From: Hyaloscypha bicolor E
Lineage: Eukaryota; Ascomycota; Leotiomycetes; Helotiales; Hyaloscyphaceae
NCBI RefSeq assembly: GCF_002865645.1
Contig: NW_020194685.1
Coordinates: forward strand, 496,001 to 560,000
DNA length: 64,000 bases
Reading direction: 5' to 3'
Below are positions 10,484 through 25,196 of the stretch, in pieces. A program made the position numbers and the translations under genes. The notes beneath the pieces are model-generated. The model was not told the origin of the DNA and ran no database searches. It worked only from the letters and a program-made list of their open reading frames with translations. Each line of letters opens with the position of its first letter. Position 1 is the first letter of the stretch.

Positions 10484-13400
10484 ATGAGTGCAATTCCCGA
10501 GCTGGACAAAGAAGCACCGAGTTGGGGAGAACTGGAGAATAGCTCAACAGGTAGGCTATTGGCACTGACTGCAGTACTTTATACCTCAAGTAATAAGCTA
10601 AATCGAGATAGGAGCTGAATCTCCCGAGTTGTATCCGTCGCCGTCTGTCGTTGCGGGTGATGGACTATTTGCAATTCTGGGTCGCGATCTCAGCCTGTTG
10701 AGGCTGTATAAGGTTGGGTTTGAATCTGCTCAGTGTATCCAAGGATATCACTCTAGCCTGGACCCAAACCCAAACTCGCCAGAGAGAATGCGGCAAATGT
10801 TCTGGCAAGGCCAAAGCAATTCGACAAGGACGTTCGATTTGGGACTCCGACTCAAACTTAGCGACAAAATTGTTGGCCCGGGGCTCATCACTAAACAAGG
10901 ATTCGTCGATTGTAAATGGCCTTCGCAAAAAGTCCGGACGGACAGTCCTGCTGGCCATGATTCACGAATGTACCAAAAGGCAACAACTTACATCCAAAAC
11001 GGAAGGTTGATCCAGGCGGTTGCCATTGTTTGTGCTAATGAGTCCGATATTTCATGGCAGATAGGCGGCAACGTCCAGATGTGGAATGACCCCTCCATGC
11101 CGCACTCCACACCCTCGGACATAGCATATACTGTCCAAGTGTCACCAATTGGTGACAAAAGGTCACCTGTACTGACTGTCGCAGGGAAGGACCCCTCGAT
11201 GATTGAGCAAGATGAGAATGCCGAGGAGATTATGTGCATGGACGTGGCAGTCTTCTTGAACAGAGAGCCACAAGATCTTGTCCATGTCGCCACCAGTCCA
11301 ACTCCGAAGTCGGTCAATTTTACCCATGGATGTAGACACCCTATCACGCTCGCACCAAGAAAAGGACAATGCTTGGTGGCGGTCTTTTCTTTCCGCAACA
11401 TTAGTCAGAAGCTCGAAGCAGAAACCATGAGTTGCCCATCCTGGTCAGAGCTGAGAGATCGACTTGGCATCAAGAAATCGGGCGAGCAGAACATTCAGCC
11501 CGCAGCTTCATCACTACTCAACCTCAACGCTGCTCTGGTGAAGAAAACCGGTATATCCCAACTTCATGCTATGCCGGACATTATCACGCGCACGGTTAAG
11601 CAACTCTGCTCCATAGCAATTCGTTTCGAGCTCGACGCTGACGAGTCGATTTACGATGACTGGAACAGCCTTTCCTCAGCTGGAGCAGCTCAAATAGAGG
11701 ATGGCTCTGACCAGGCAGTTGGCGCGCACAGCCATGAAACCGAAAGCCAATTTGTGGTATCCATTGTCAACAATCTTGCAGCTGGGGCTATTACAGGTCA
11801 GCTTATTCACGAACCATATTTGTAGGTTCCCATGACGATTTCGGTCTCATTGACGAGAAAAGCGTAAGCTCCGACAACTGACTGTTCTATGTATAATAGT
11901 TGGCACATACGGCTCCTCGCTCAGATCCTGACTGTACTCAAACCTGAAAACCCTGTAAATGGGCAAAGGCAAAAGCGGGGCGAGGGTTCTAGAAACGTGA
12001 AAGACCTCAAGGAAATTATCTCTGGAAGTATTTCCAGATATCTATCTCTCATAATTCAGAAGGAAAACCTAGTCGGATCCAATTTCAGTCTCCTGAAGGA
12101 GGTAGTCGAAATCCAAGCATTTTTGGCCATGTCTCTGCTCTCAGCCCATTCCTCCGTTAATTTAGAGTCCCTTCCACAAGATGAAATGGTAGGATGGATT
12201 CTACCTATCCAGGTAGAGACGGTGCCAGGTGAAGAATCATTTGACGCTGTTTTTCGACTATTGCAGTGGTGCCATCGCAAGATCCTTAGGGATAAAAGGT
12301 TCACGAACTTATTCTCGAAGAAACCCTGGCTCCAAAAATACCTTGACACCAAGCAGGATAGGCTAGACCTGGAGCTGGAACGTTATCGTGATGGCGCGCT
12401 CAGACCCTTGCCGATGCCATCTGAGATAGATATTCTCAGTGGAAGCGGCGATGCTGCCGACGTCTTTTCTCAACTTGCCCGCGAGGAGCAGTGGCTGCGA
12501 TTAGCGCTTTTGCAAGTCGAACTATTCGCTGACGACGATAGAGTACGGCCGTTTCTTTCGAAGCTGGTGGATCAAGTCAGTAAGCGACTGAAGAGGAGAG
12601 CTACTGCGCCTATTGGGTACCTGCCGCCATGGGGTTATCGATGTCTCGATCACTTGCTGGAAATGGATTGGGCGGTTGCAAAAAAGAAACTTGGATATTC
12701 CTGGGAAGATCTTAGGACAAGATTCAGAGCTCTTACGAGAACTGTCGTTACTTCCTAAAATCAGATCTCTCGTTCTTCGCATCCAGAGACTCAGCAGATC
12801 CATCTTGGATACAAGGGCACTGGGACATGGACTTGTCGAGCAGCGTATGCTCGTCTTTCTTGCAAGCTGCAAAACTGCTTCAAAAGGATCCTGACAACTC
12901 TCATAACCCTGCAAACACGCTAGGTAGCTTAGGTGCGTATTCATGAACACAATAATTTATCTTTTCAAAAACGCAGGAAGACTGATATATCAGGGCATCT
13001 AGATCTTGGGACTATCTCTCTCATGATGTCCAGCCTCGAAGCAGCCCACGACGTTCTTCATCCTCTACAAAGAGATTCAGGCTTCCCGTGGAAACAGAAC
13101 CTTGCAGATCGTGCCCATCACCCTCAATTTATGTCTACGTCTTTGGCCATCCGTGATGGCAAATTGGATCAAACAAGACTCCAAGGACGGATAAACGCGC
13201 TCAAGAATCAAGATAAGACGAACCCTCTAGTTTCTAGTAAAGTTGATACTTTCAAGGGTCTCGCTACCAGCGTTCCAATTGTTTGGAATGAAAAAGATTT
13301 GGACATTACAGAGGGTGAGGTTCGGATCGTTGATTTCCCGTCTAAGACGGTGTCTCACTCGAAAGCCGATGTTATTGAGCTGCTCAAAGAGAATGTGAGG

Positions 13401-15412
13401 ATACATATATTCTGATATGCCGATTACTTTCTTACGTAACCTGCTAACATAAAATTCCTCCAATCAAGCGTGTTGATCGGGGTGCTGCTTATAGAATCAT
13501 GTACGTCGCCTTCGCCAACTTCCAACTGCCAATCAGATTCAGACAGAGAAAAGTACTGACGAGCCCCAAGCGCAGTTGACGTGCTAGGGAGAACGAAATT
13601 ATTGAATGCCTACCTCCATTTTGCACACGAGGATGCTTGGGACGCAGTAGTTGATTATTTCGGGTCAGCGTCGCTTTTTCGGGGATTCACCGATATACTC
13701 CACGACGATACTAAAGAACTCTCTTGGAGGATGTCCATTAACATAGCGCATATCATTCTTGAGCCTGGCACAGAGAGGGATACCACCGAGCCTCGAGACC
13801 GCTGGAAGCCACCGAAAGATGTGGTCTCTGATAAAGATGAACGAGCCTTTCGAAATGTTTGCTCGACCATTTGCACTACCGGGGATAGGCTCGGAGAATT
13901 CTGGACTTGTTCATTCTTAGGCCCCTTTTGTAAGCCTAAAGAGGGTCAAAAGAAGAGTAGTCAGTCACCTGCACAAAAGGGCAGTGAACGCCAGAGGAGC
14001 AGTCAATCGCAATTAACAATCAAGGACATGTCTACAGGCAAGGACACAGGACACCAGTCATTACTGGTCTTTGATATTGATAAAGTCACAAAGATTAATG
14101 AGAGATATAAATTCGACAAATACAGCGCTAGAAACCTGGTATTTATTGTTCAACTCACCCGCCTTATCTGGATCTTATCGGGATTGTATGAAAATGTTGC
14201 TCAATATCTTGAAGACACAATGAAGCTAGAGGTTCAAAATTTCCTCCAAAGCAGTATCTCGTCCTCATCTAATACGCTTCTAGGCCAGCGAAAAACTGTA
14301 TGAAGAGATAGCCTCTCCTGAGTTTGCTAAATCTGGCGCAGAGAAAGCTGCTGGCGTAACCGACATACTTCGCAAGGTTCTCTGGGGTATCGAGTGGCTG
14401 GAAAAACTTGAATGGAGCATCAAGTCTGCCGAGATTGCCATAAACGAGGCAATCAATTACGTAGAAAGGAATGTGTCTAAGGTAAATGTTCATCAATCCC
14501 ATAAATCTGTAAATCAAGAGGTCACATCATTCGCAACTCACCCGACTAAATGAGTATAGAGACGGCAGTACTGGCATCCAAAACTGGAAGAATTTGAGCA
14601 AGAGCAAGTCTGGGGCGAAAACAGAAGGGCGCAGTCTAGAATGAAGGCATTGCGAAACCGAGTCGAAACGATTGATCGCAGAGCTACGGGCATCAAGGAC
14701 AATGTAAGCATATGCCCTTGGCTAGCCCAACTCCAACGCGAAAGCTGGACGCTGATTGCATTAAATAGCTGATATCTCTCACCAACATGTCTTCCACGAA
14801 AGCAATTCTAATGACTACGGCAGACACCTCGAGGATGAAGATAATTTCCATTCTGACAGCTGTCTTTTTACCCTTCACCGTCGTTGCAGTATGTTCGGCG
14901 CTCTCTGCCCGATCCTCAAAAGAGCGACGTCTAATTGTGTCTCTTAGGTTGTGTTAACAATCCCAATGTTTGAATGGCCGAAGGCTAAGGAAGGAGATAT
15001 CCTCGTACCCTTACCATTCAAGATATTTTGGGCGACAAGTCTTCCTCTTGCTGCCATAATTGGATTACTTATGTGGTTAATTTCTGAAGGCGAAAAGCGC
15101 GACTGGAAGTTACATCCGAAAGCGTCGGAAAGTCAGCCTGGAGACAAGGCGTCAAGGTCCCCTTCTTCCCAACCGGCGAGCCGCCTCAAGGTCGCTTCCA
15201 GCAACGTCCAAGGGAACGCTGCTGTGAGTTCGCGAGCAGGAACACAGGCCAATAAATCGGCGGGTAAGAACAGAACCATCGCCAACGACAAGAGTGGAAT
15301 CATACCGAGATGGTTCCGGCGAGGTCCAAAAAGGGCAACTGATATCGAAAGCGTTCATAGCGAACCACAGGGAGACCTGGTAGTAGAAACGGACATAGGG
15401 AAACAAGATTGA
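10484..15412 (+). CDS. Large multi-exon protein with C-terminal CorA-like two-helix membrane domain
   Basis: ATG at 10484. Exons traced by phase: 10484-10550, 10612-11796, 11826-11863, 11925 to about 12720, a frame break, about 12725-12936, 12977-13394, 13469-13500, 13576-14231, 14284-14481, 14560-14703, 14769-14888 and 14948-15412. Most introns have good sites, for example 13501-13575 with GTACGT, TACTGAC and GCAG. The N-terminal ~430 residues and the middle have no motif I recognise. Exons from 14284 on form a charged helical stretch (VERNVSK, EEFEQEQVWGENRRAQSRM). Two membrane helices follow: ISILTAVFLPFTVVAVVLTI ending in PMFEW, and IFWATSLPLAAIIGLLMWL. The Asp-Thr-Ser-x-Met lead and the FLP motif match CorA-like tails of many fungal proteins. 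A basic, Ser-rich cytosolic tail ends the protein. Near 12720 the frame changes without splice sites, and intron 11797-11825 would be only 29 bp, so the locus may be a recent pseudogene or carry errors. It could also be two genes split near 12950. Confidence 0.65.
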
Positions 15413-16490
15413 CCTCAAGAACTTTCCTTTTTAGTGGGTCTGTTGGAAAATGGACGAGTATCAGAGCCATGCGCGCGCATCCATAAAGGATGCAGGATAA
15501 GGAGGGCTTTTTGGGAGGGTTAAGTGGGGAGAATGCGTTCTGGCTATTTTCAAAGCGACGAATGGTAATAAATGATTGCTGTATTGGTATTTGCATCTAA
15601 AAGATAATAAGGATCTTGGGTTTCATATAAAGTTATGGTATTTTCATCTCAAAATCAGCTAGCAGAAGAATAGATGCGTAGGTAATGGCAAGTATATTTT
15701 ACTGTATTAGCAACGGATTGAGAATAGAATACTGTGTAAAGGTCCGGGAGCAGATAATAATGAGCAGAAGAGCTCAGTTAACCTTCAAATCCCAACTGAA
15801 GCTAGCCTAGAAGAGGATATCAGTGAAAATCCTTGAATTGTTACTCTATTTGGCTTAGAACGTATTTATTTCGAAGATTCAAATAAAATGAAACTTTTCC
15901 TGTAGTTGAGGCAATACTCTTGCTGAGCTGTCGGTCTCAAGAGGTTGAGATTCCTAACGTGATACAGCCTGATTGTGGTATGATTCCGACATCCAATTGT
16001 AGAAATTTGGGGATAGCCACTTGATAGGAGCGTCTCAAGTAAGCAACTCGATTCACTTACTGGTGAGACAATACCAGCTGATAGTCTGCTATATTTGCTA
16101 TATCTTGTATTAGAAAGATCTGTCAATCAAGAGAGTAGCAAATAGTTAGATCATATTGACTTATGGCATGTAATGTCCACAGCTTTCATATTTTAGCCAT
16201 TATAAAAGTAATAGTTATAACTTGTTATTATTTTTAAGTGAGATTAGTTCTCTTTTAATTTCTTAATTTCCGACTTTAAAAATTAATAATAATTCGATTA
16301 TTTATTATTTTTCTTCTAAATTCAAAATAATAATTAATATTTTAATATTTTATTTTATTTTATATATTTCAGAAAAATTAGAATATTTTTAAATATATTA
16401 AATATAATAAAATAATAAAGTCTAGTTTAATATTTATAAAAAATTAAAGATTATCTAAAGTTTTAATAAATAAATATATAATAATTTATT
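15413..16490. other. Intergenic region grading into AT-rich block
   Basis: Downstream of the CorA-like gene. Composition is ordinary to about 16150, then falls abruptly to AT-saturated sequence. The only frame of note (15866-16126, minus strand) has no recognisable feature. No repeats or RNA genes were identified. Confidence 0.55.
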
Positions 16491-16507
16491 TAATAGAATT
16501 ATATATA

Positions 16508-16681
16508 TAATAGATTAGACTTATAGTTTAAACTTAGTTATATAATCTTTATTATTATAGCTATAAGATATATAGCTTATATATATTTAGCTTATATAAA
16601 AGCAAGACTCTTTTCTTTTTTCTTTAGTTATTTCTTCTTATATTAAAACTATTAGTTTTCTTTATATAAAGGCCTGGCCTA
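16508..16681 (+). repeat. Left long direct repeat (probable 5' LTR) of host element E
   Basis: The sequence up to AAAGGCCTGGCCTA (ending 16681) recurs at about 32608-32785, in the same orientation, on the far side of Gyp-2 and Gyp-3. The pair looks like LTRs of a third retroelement that received both insertions. The exact left end is uncertain because similarity fades into AT-rich sequence. Confidence 0.6.
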
Positions 16682-16852
16682 TATCAGAGAGTGCCTGGGC
16701 ATCTTGGCTAGGAAGCACGTGCGAGGGTGGTTTGTATGTATGCAAGCTCTTAAGGCTTCGCACCTCTCACGACTCACTTCCCTCCTTAAGTTTCAGTCAA
16801 TACAACTTGGATTGCTCCCTGACTTGCTACCTTTTTGGTAACCCCTCTTATA
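16682..16852 (+). repeat. 5' LTR of Gyp-2 (171 bp, largely unmutated)
   Basis: It starts TATCAGAGAGTGCCTGG and ends CCTCTTATA. It is the same length as the 3' LTR but keeps its C and G residues, for example GGAAGCACGTGCG where the 3' copy has only A/T-rich sequence. Confidence 0.85.
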
Positions 16853-19800
16853 CTCTGAAACTTCCTTTTGGAGTCGGTACGGCAATCCAACACCTGCATA
16901 CGATCGCATAATTGACCAAGTACGACCGAGTACAAGGGATAGTAATATACAAGAGAGAATTATCAGATTTACCCTATTATCCCGGGACCCTCCCCGGAGA
17001 AATCAAGCCATCGGAAAAAAGCATTATATAAATACAAGAAAAGCCATCGTTCTAGCTTTACGATATTAGTAATTAAAGGGCCAGGAGGCCAGTTCCCGGA
17101 AGACCCGCGAACTCGAGAGCCTATAGAGAATCGAGAAAGTGGAAAAGGGATTCGAAAAAGATATACCCGAAAGTCAAATTATATAATCCGGAATAATAAG
17201 CGAAATAGATAGTATTAACTAAATCCGATATAATAAAATAGCAAATATCTCCTCCGGAACTCCCAGACCAAGTATCGAGATCCAGTATACCCCTTGCTTC
17301 TTCCTATAATTAATAATATTATAAAGATTAATAGTAGAGAAGGAAAAGAAGTTAGTAGCTATACGGGAGATAAATTATAAGTTAGAGAGACAAATCCTGG
17401 TAATAGAATAGTAATAAATGGAAGGAGAATAACCGAATAGTAATTACCCTAGTATAAGCGGGGCACTCCCAGCCCAAACTCAATATTCCGGAAGCCAAAC
17501 TACCAGATAATTACTGCCAAGTATCCGGGGGCCCCTAACCTTCTTTAATATAGCTATTAGATCCGAACCCGTTATTACAGACTATAGCCAATACCTAATA
17601 ACTACCCGGAATTATTCCCGGGCAAAGGTACCATTTACCTTTAACCTACTAAAAGATAATATTCGCTTATAGATTATAGAAATAGAAAACTACCTTATTA
17701 TAGAATATATTACGGATCTAGTAATATAAGCCCTTATTATATAGGACTACCTTATATAATTAATTAAACTAAGAATTATAATAGCTAAACTAAATAGATT
17801 ATCCCAAGATATAGTAAAGTTTAATAATTAGATCTAACTAAAGATATAGCTATTTAAAAAGTATAGACCTAGAAATACTATTATTAAGGCAAACTTGAGA
17901 ATATAATAATATAAAATATTCGAGAACTAGTTAGTTTAAGACTTTATAAACTATTTTAAACTTAAAATACAAGATATATTATAGAACTATAAGAAAAGGG
18001 CAATATAGTCAAACTATTAATTAAAGCTTATAAAGCTAATTCTAGAAAGAATCTTTATTACCTTAAATAGAATAATATCTCCTATTTATATAAGGCTTAA
18101 ATAAGTAGTATTTACTATAAAGGAATTCCTATAAGTAATAGCTAGACTATTTCTAGTACCAAAAGAGAATAATAACCTATTAGAACTAGTATAACCTTAC
18201 TAAGAATATAGAATGAAATTTGATCTACTAGCTTCAGAATTAAATACTATACTATAAGCTTTCCGGAATTCCTTAGAACTCTCTTCGGGTAACTTTAATA
18301 GAAAGTATAAGGAAATACTATTTCCTGAAATTCTAATAGACTAAAGAAAGAAAATATAAAAAGAGAAACTCTATTTTAAATACTAATATTCTAGATACTT
18401 TATAAATAAATATCCGGGAAAAGATAAGCCCCTCTAATAATTAAGATAATAGAAGTATAGAAAGAGCCCTTATTATCTAATAAACTAATAATATATACTT
18501 TATACTAATATTAGATTATTAACTATTCTAATTCCTATTATATATTTCCTATAGTAATACTTCCTATTAGTAATACCTTATTACTACTAAAAAATTATTA
18601 TCTAATAATAGAAAATAGAACGAATATACTAGTAATAATATAGGAAAATAAAATAAAAAGATTAAGAAACCAGAAACTTATAAATCTGGAACTAACCGGA
18701 GCTATATAATTACTAGATATTAAATTACTTATATTATAGAAAGATATTTCTTAGAAAAATAAGTTTCTTAACTTTATAGAAATATATCCAGACTTCTATA
18801 TAGTATATTTAAAAGTAAGAAACCGGAATAGGAAAAATATATAAGTTAAAGTAATTATTAATTTTATTATTATTATAAATTTTATTAATAATAAGTTCTA
18901 AGAAATCCTTTAATATACTAGTCTAAACTAATACTATCTAATAATAAAAGATATAAAGGGCCAAGTTCTTATTCTAGTATTATCTATAGTAATATATAAA
19001 ATCTATATTAAGTATAGCTAAATATAAATACCGAGATTAATAAAATTTAGGGAAATAAAACTAAAAATAGTAAATATTATTTTTAGATTACTATAGTTAA
19101 GAGAATATAATCCAAAAATTAACTAGTAAACCGGAGAACTTATAAGAAGTAATAATAAGTATAATATAGAAATACTAGCCTAGATAGTAATAGTACTAGA
19201 TATATTTAACTTTTCGGAAAAAGATAAAAATAAAAATACTATAGAAAAACTCTTAATAAATAAAGAACTATAGTTCTATTTCGAAATTTAAATCTAATTA
19301 AGAATATTTCCGGAAAACCCCTAATAAAATACTAAACCGAAACCAAATTACTTAGAAAGTATAAAAGATATAAATATATTTTTAATAAGACCAAGGCAAA
19401 AAAGCTTTCTTTATACTAGCTAGAATTTAATTACGAGATATTTCTGAAGCTAGGATTTAAACTATTATAAGAACTAATCTATAACTTATTAGAAAAAGAA
19501 TTAGGAATCCTAAAAAATTATCTAGAAAAGATATTAAGACTAGAAATAATCCGAAGATTCAAGTTACTAACTATAATATTTCTTTTATTTATAGGAAAGA
19601 AAAATGAGAGCTATAGACCCTATATAAACTATTATAGCCTAAATAGTAATATAATCCCTAATAAATACCTAATTCTACTAATCTCCGAAATACTTAATTA
19701 ATTTAGTTAAATAATAATCTTTATAAAATTTAATTTATAAAATATATATTACCTAATTAGAATTAAAAAAGAATACAAATAAATAATAGTATTTAGAATA

Positions 19801-22800
19801 AGATTTAGACTATTTAAATACCTGGTACTTTTATTTAGTCTAAATAATAAACCCGTAATATTTCAGGTATATATTAATTAGTATTTTAGAGAATTCTTAG
19901 ATAATATTCTAATTTACTCTAAAAAAAAAGAAGCTATATATAGACTATATAAGTAAAGTTCTAGAATAGCTAAATAAATATAGCCTTTTTTATAAACTAG
20001 AGAAATACGAATTTAATATAAAGGAAATAAAGTTTCTCGAATATATTATCTTATAAAAAGAGATAAGAATAAATAAAATAAGAATAGCTATAATCTAATA
20101 TTAGCTAGTTCCGGAAATAGCTAGAAAGACTCTAGCTTTTCTGGAATTCTATAATTTCTATAGATATTTTATTTATTAGTATAGCTTAGTAATACTAGAA
20201 ATAATATTATTATTTAAAGGCAAATAATAATTCAAATAAATAAAAAAAGTAATAATAGCTTTTAGAGATCTAAAGAATAAATTCAAGAATATTCTAATTC
20301 TTATATATTTTAGCACCCCCCCCCTAAGCTAAAATAATAGCTCGAATATAATATATTAGTTTTTATACTAGTAAGAATTATATTATAAAAACAAAAGAAT
20401 TACTACTTATATTTAATAGTATTTTACTCGAGAAAATTTATTTTAGCTAAAATTAATTATTTAATCTTTAACTAAGAACTATTAGTAATAGTAGAAAGTA
20501 TTAAATATTAGAGATATTTTCTAGAAGAAATATAAAAGAAAATTATAATTATTTTAGATTATAATAACTTAAGATATTTTATAATAATAAAAATACTTAT
20601 AAGATAATAAGTTTATTAGATAGTAATTTTATTTATAATTAACTTCAAAATTATATATAGAATAAGTTCGAAAAACCTGGCTAATAGATTATTATAAAGA
20701 CTAGATTATATAAGGGATCTAGTAATATTCTAAAAACTACTATTTAACTCGGGGAAATAAGAGATAAATAATTTTATTAAACTAGAAAAAGCCCCGGATT
20801 TTTTATATCTTATTATCTAGAATACCTATTTATAAATAAAATAAAAAAGAAAAGAAATATTATAGAAATTTAAAGAAATCTTAAAATAAAAATAAAGTAG
20901 CTCTTATAAAAACTTATATATAATAGAAGAACTTCTAGGAAATACCGAGAAAAATAACTAAATATTTAATAATATAATAATAAATATTTAGAATATATAG
21001 AAAAATTATTCTAATCCCGAAGAAAATAACTTTATATATAAGAATAGCTTATAGATTTATAAAAGAATTCAAATATAAGTACTAGAAAATATAAATCTAA
21101 AAAAATAATTCTTAAAGAAATTCTATAATAGCCTAATTATAAGTTATTTTAAGAAAAATAGAATAATTTTTATAATAAAGAAATTGTTTTTCTAAAAGAA
21201 TATAAATATAGATATTAATAATTTTATTAGCTTATATTTAGTATATTAGAGAAATAAGTTCTTAAGAATCTTAATATCTGGGAAATTAGAACTATTTCTA
21301 ATTTCGGGAAAACCCTAGGGCTTAATTATACTAGATATAATTATAAACTTATTACTAGCTAAGTAATTAGCAGATTTCTTATATAAGAAGAAAGAGAAAT
21401 AAATATTATATAATATAATTCTTATTATAATATATAAGTTAATAAAAAAAGAAAACTTTATTCTAATTCGGAAAAATATAAATTTAAAATAGTTTACTTA
21501 TATATTTCTCTATTATATATTCTCTAAATATAGAATACTAGGTAATATAATAATAAATAAAGTAAAACTATTTATTTTTATATTTTGGAAAACCTTTATT
21601 TAGGATATTAAAATAAAAAGAAAAATCTTAATAGTATTTTATTTATAGATAAATAGCTAAATAAAGAAAATAAATATAATACTAGAGAGTTTTCTGAAAA
21701 TATTTATTAACTTTAACTAAGAGAACTAGATAGATTTATTTAATTTAGTAGAATTTATATAAGAAAGTAGTCTATTACTAATAATAAAAGTAGAGTTTAA
21801 GGTTAGAGATTTAGTAATATTTAATATAAAAAACCTAAATTCAAATTAGCCTTATAGAAAACTAGGCCTAAAGAAAGCCGGATTATTTAAAGTAGATAGA
21901 AGAATTAGAAACTAAGTATACTAGCTCTATTTACTAGAGAAATAGAAATACTATAATATTTTCTATATAAATCTTCTAATAAAATACCGGGAATTCTCTC
22001 GGGATCTAAGAAAGATAGCTAATATAGAAGAACCCAGAGGTAAAATTTTTATTTTAAATAACTAAGAAGAAAAGGTTAAAAAATAGGAAATTAAGGTAAT
22101 TATAAACTTTTAATACCGAATATATTAGAGGAAACTATACTATTTAATATATTAAAAGGGCTAGATAGTAAATTATAATAGCTAGTATAAGGCTAAAGAT
22201 TTAAAGTATATATAAGAAGTAATTATATTATTTTATAAAAAATATTCTTTTAAGCTAAGGCTAGATATTAAGAAATAATATAGTTATATTTATAGAAAAG
22301 AAATAAGTTTTAAAAAACATAAATATTTATTCTTACTAAAAAGCTATTTATAATAATATAAGAATATTTATTCTAAACTAAGACTATACTAAAACTAAGA
22401 GTTAATTAAAACTTTATAAAAAAATTTTAAGGCTAAAAAAAGATAAAAGAGAAAAAGAAAAATTAAGTAATAAGAAAAAGTCTAGTAAGAAGCTTATTAT
22501 AAGACTAAAAAAGTAAGGCTTATTTTTATTAATTTTATTTCCTTAAATTCTCTAAAAAAAGAATATAAAATAATAATATCTTTTAATAAACCTCTATTAT
22601 AAATTAGAGCTTTATAGCTTTAATATATCTAATAAAAATAATAGTAGCTATATTAACTTCGGGAAATCTTCTAGAAAAATACTATAGTATTATAAAGTAA
22701 GCTATTATATATATAAAATAGAATATAGAAATTCTCTTATAAAATAGTATTTAAAAATAATTCTTTATATAAACTAATAATTTTATAATAGTAATATATT

Positions 22801-25196
22801 TTTCCGGAGCTCTTAGTAAGCTAGAGCCAGATATAGACTTCGAGAATAATATTATAAAAGAAACCGATATTAAAGCTTTATAGATAATAAATAGAAGAAT
22901 TATTTAATAAAGCCCTAATTTTAATAATAAAAATAATTATAGATTTCTAATTTATCTAATAAAGAAGAGTAAGTTTAGTAGAAAGAAAGACCTAGAGATA
23001 AATTCCCTAATAGCTAGTATAGAGGCTATCTATTATATTTATAATTAGTATTTAATTAAATATTATACTAGCTAGATATAGTTCCAAAACTAGTTAAGGA
23101 AAAATAACCTAGATAATAAAAAAGCAGCTTTAGAAAATAAAATAAATGAGAATAATATAGTAATTAAGAAAGAAAACAAGATACTATTACTATTAAAATA
23201 ACTTTAGTTAATCTAGAAAAAAAGCCGGGAAAAAGCCGGGAAAGCTAAAATACTTATAAAATTATCTAAGCTATAGATTCTAAAAATACCAGAAATAGTA
23301 AATATATAAATATTTCTAAAAATAAATAAAAATCTCAAGAACTATTTAAAGCCTATTCTAGTAATATTAGAAATTCCTATTAAAATAAATTATCTTATAA
23401 TAAAGACCTTTTTAAAGAAAAATATAAAGAAATCGGATTTCTCGAATAGTATATTATAAAAGTAATATTAAGGAAAAATATTAAATTTTATAAAGAAGTT
23501 TATATAAATAGAATTAGGGAAATTAAAGAAAGTAAAAATAATCTAGTTTTAACTAAATAAACTTTTATTTAAAGAAAATTATAAGTCTGAAAAATATTAA
23601 AAAAAGTAAATAAACTCGGTCTCAGATAATAATCCAGAATTCTCTAAGGGTAAGAAGCTAGACCCGTTTAATAAAAAAATAGAAATTAATAAGTAATATA
23701 ATAAATAAGTAAAATTATAAATAGAAAAAATAAATGAGAATAATAAGGTATTTTAATACTAAGAAAATTCTAAATAATATTTCTAATAATATAATAAGAT
23801 ATATAATAGATTTATTTTAAAAGAAATAATATAATTAATCTAATAAGGTATTAAATACTTATATTATAGTAATAATAACCTTATTAAATTAGCTTAATAT
23901 TATACTAATTTAGATAAATAGTAATTCCTATAAATAATATTTACTAATAATTAAAATACTATTATTAGACCTATAAATAGACTAATAAAGGCTAAAAGAA
24001 TAGCTATAAATATAGGTATTTTATATAAAGTATTTATTTATAATATATATAATAAGGCTTAGAAAAAAGTAATAGAAAAAACCGGAAAGGATCTAGAAGA
24101 ACTAAGATTTAAATCTTTATTAGATTAAAGAAAGAAAGAAATAATATATTTAAAAGTCTTTCTATTTTAACTAAATATTAAATTAGAGTTTATATATAAA
24201 AAGTAATAATAGTATAGTAATAAGGATATTATTTTAGAAGAAGGCTATATATTTAGAGACTACTTACTAGTAATATTAGTAAACTATAATAAATAAATAA
24301 GGAAGTCCTAGTATAGCTTATATATTACTAACTTTATTCTTAATATATAGTATAAGAAGTAAAACTATAAAATAATTAAGTTATTTATTATAATATTCTA
24401 AAGAAATTAATATTTAAATCTATATATCTATTATAAATAATCTAGTAAATATTCGGATCTATATTATTAATAAATTTTAGAATAACTAGTAGCCTTATAA
24501 TTAATTCAAGTAATAATACTTTAAATAGAATATAAAAGTCAGGTATTATAGAACTAGTAAAAATAGCTATAAACTTACGAATTTATAATTAAAAAGTACT
24601 AGTATTATAAAAAATAATAGTAAATATTAATAAGAAATAGAAAAGTAAATTAAGATATTTATTTATTAATATTAATATAGAAGAACTAGATAAAAGTAAT
24701 AATAAAGATATAAAAGAAAATAAATCCAAGAAAAATAATGTTTTTAAGCCCGAATTATTAGATAATAGCCTATTAGAAAACAAGCTAGTATAATCCTAAA
24801 TTAAATCCCGGAATATCCCGGGTTATAATATAACTAATATATATATATATCCTGGCTTATATTACTTTTATTTCTGGCTTTTAGTAATTGGAATAAAAAA
24901 AGAAGAAGTCTTATAGTATTTTAATTCTCAGGTAAATATTTTAGAAGAGATGGTTTTTAGGATCTCTTATTAGAATATTAAGTTCTAGTTTTTAGTAATC
25001 TAGAAAAATAAGAATATTAAAAGTAATTATTTTTCGCTTTACTTATAATAGGAGTTATAGAAGTTATATAGACTTGGGAAAAGAGAATAATTACTAGTTA
25101 TCTTATTTTTGGTTCTTTTTTTTCTTCTTTTTTTTCTTTCTTTTTTCTTAATAAATTCAGGAGCCTCGAGAAAGAATTATAAAAAAGGAAGAGTAA

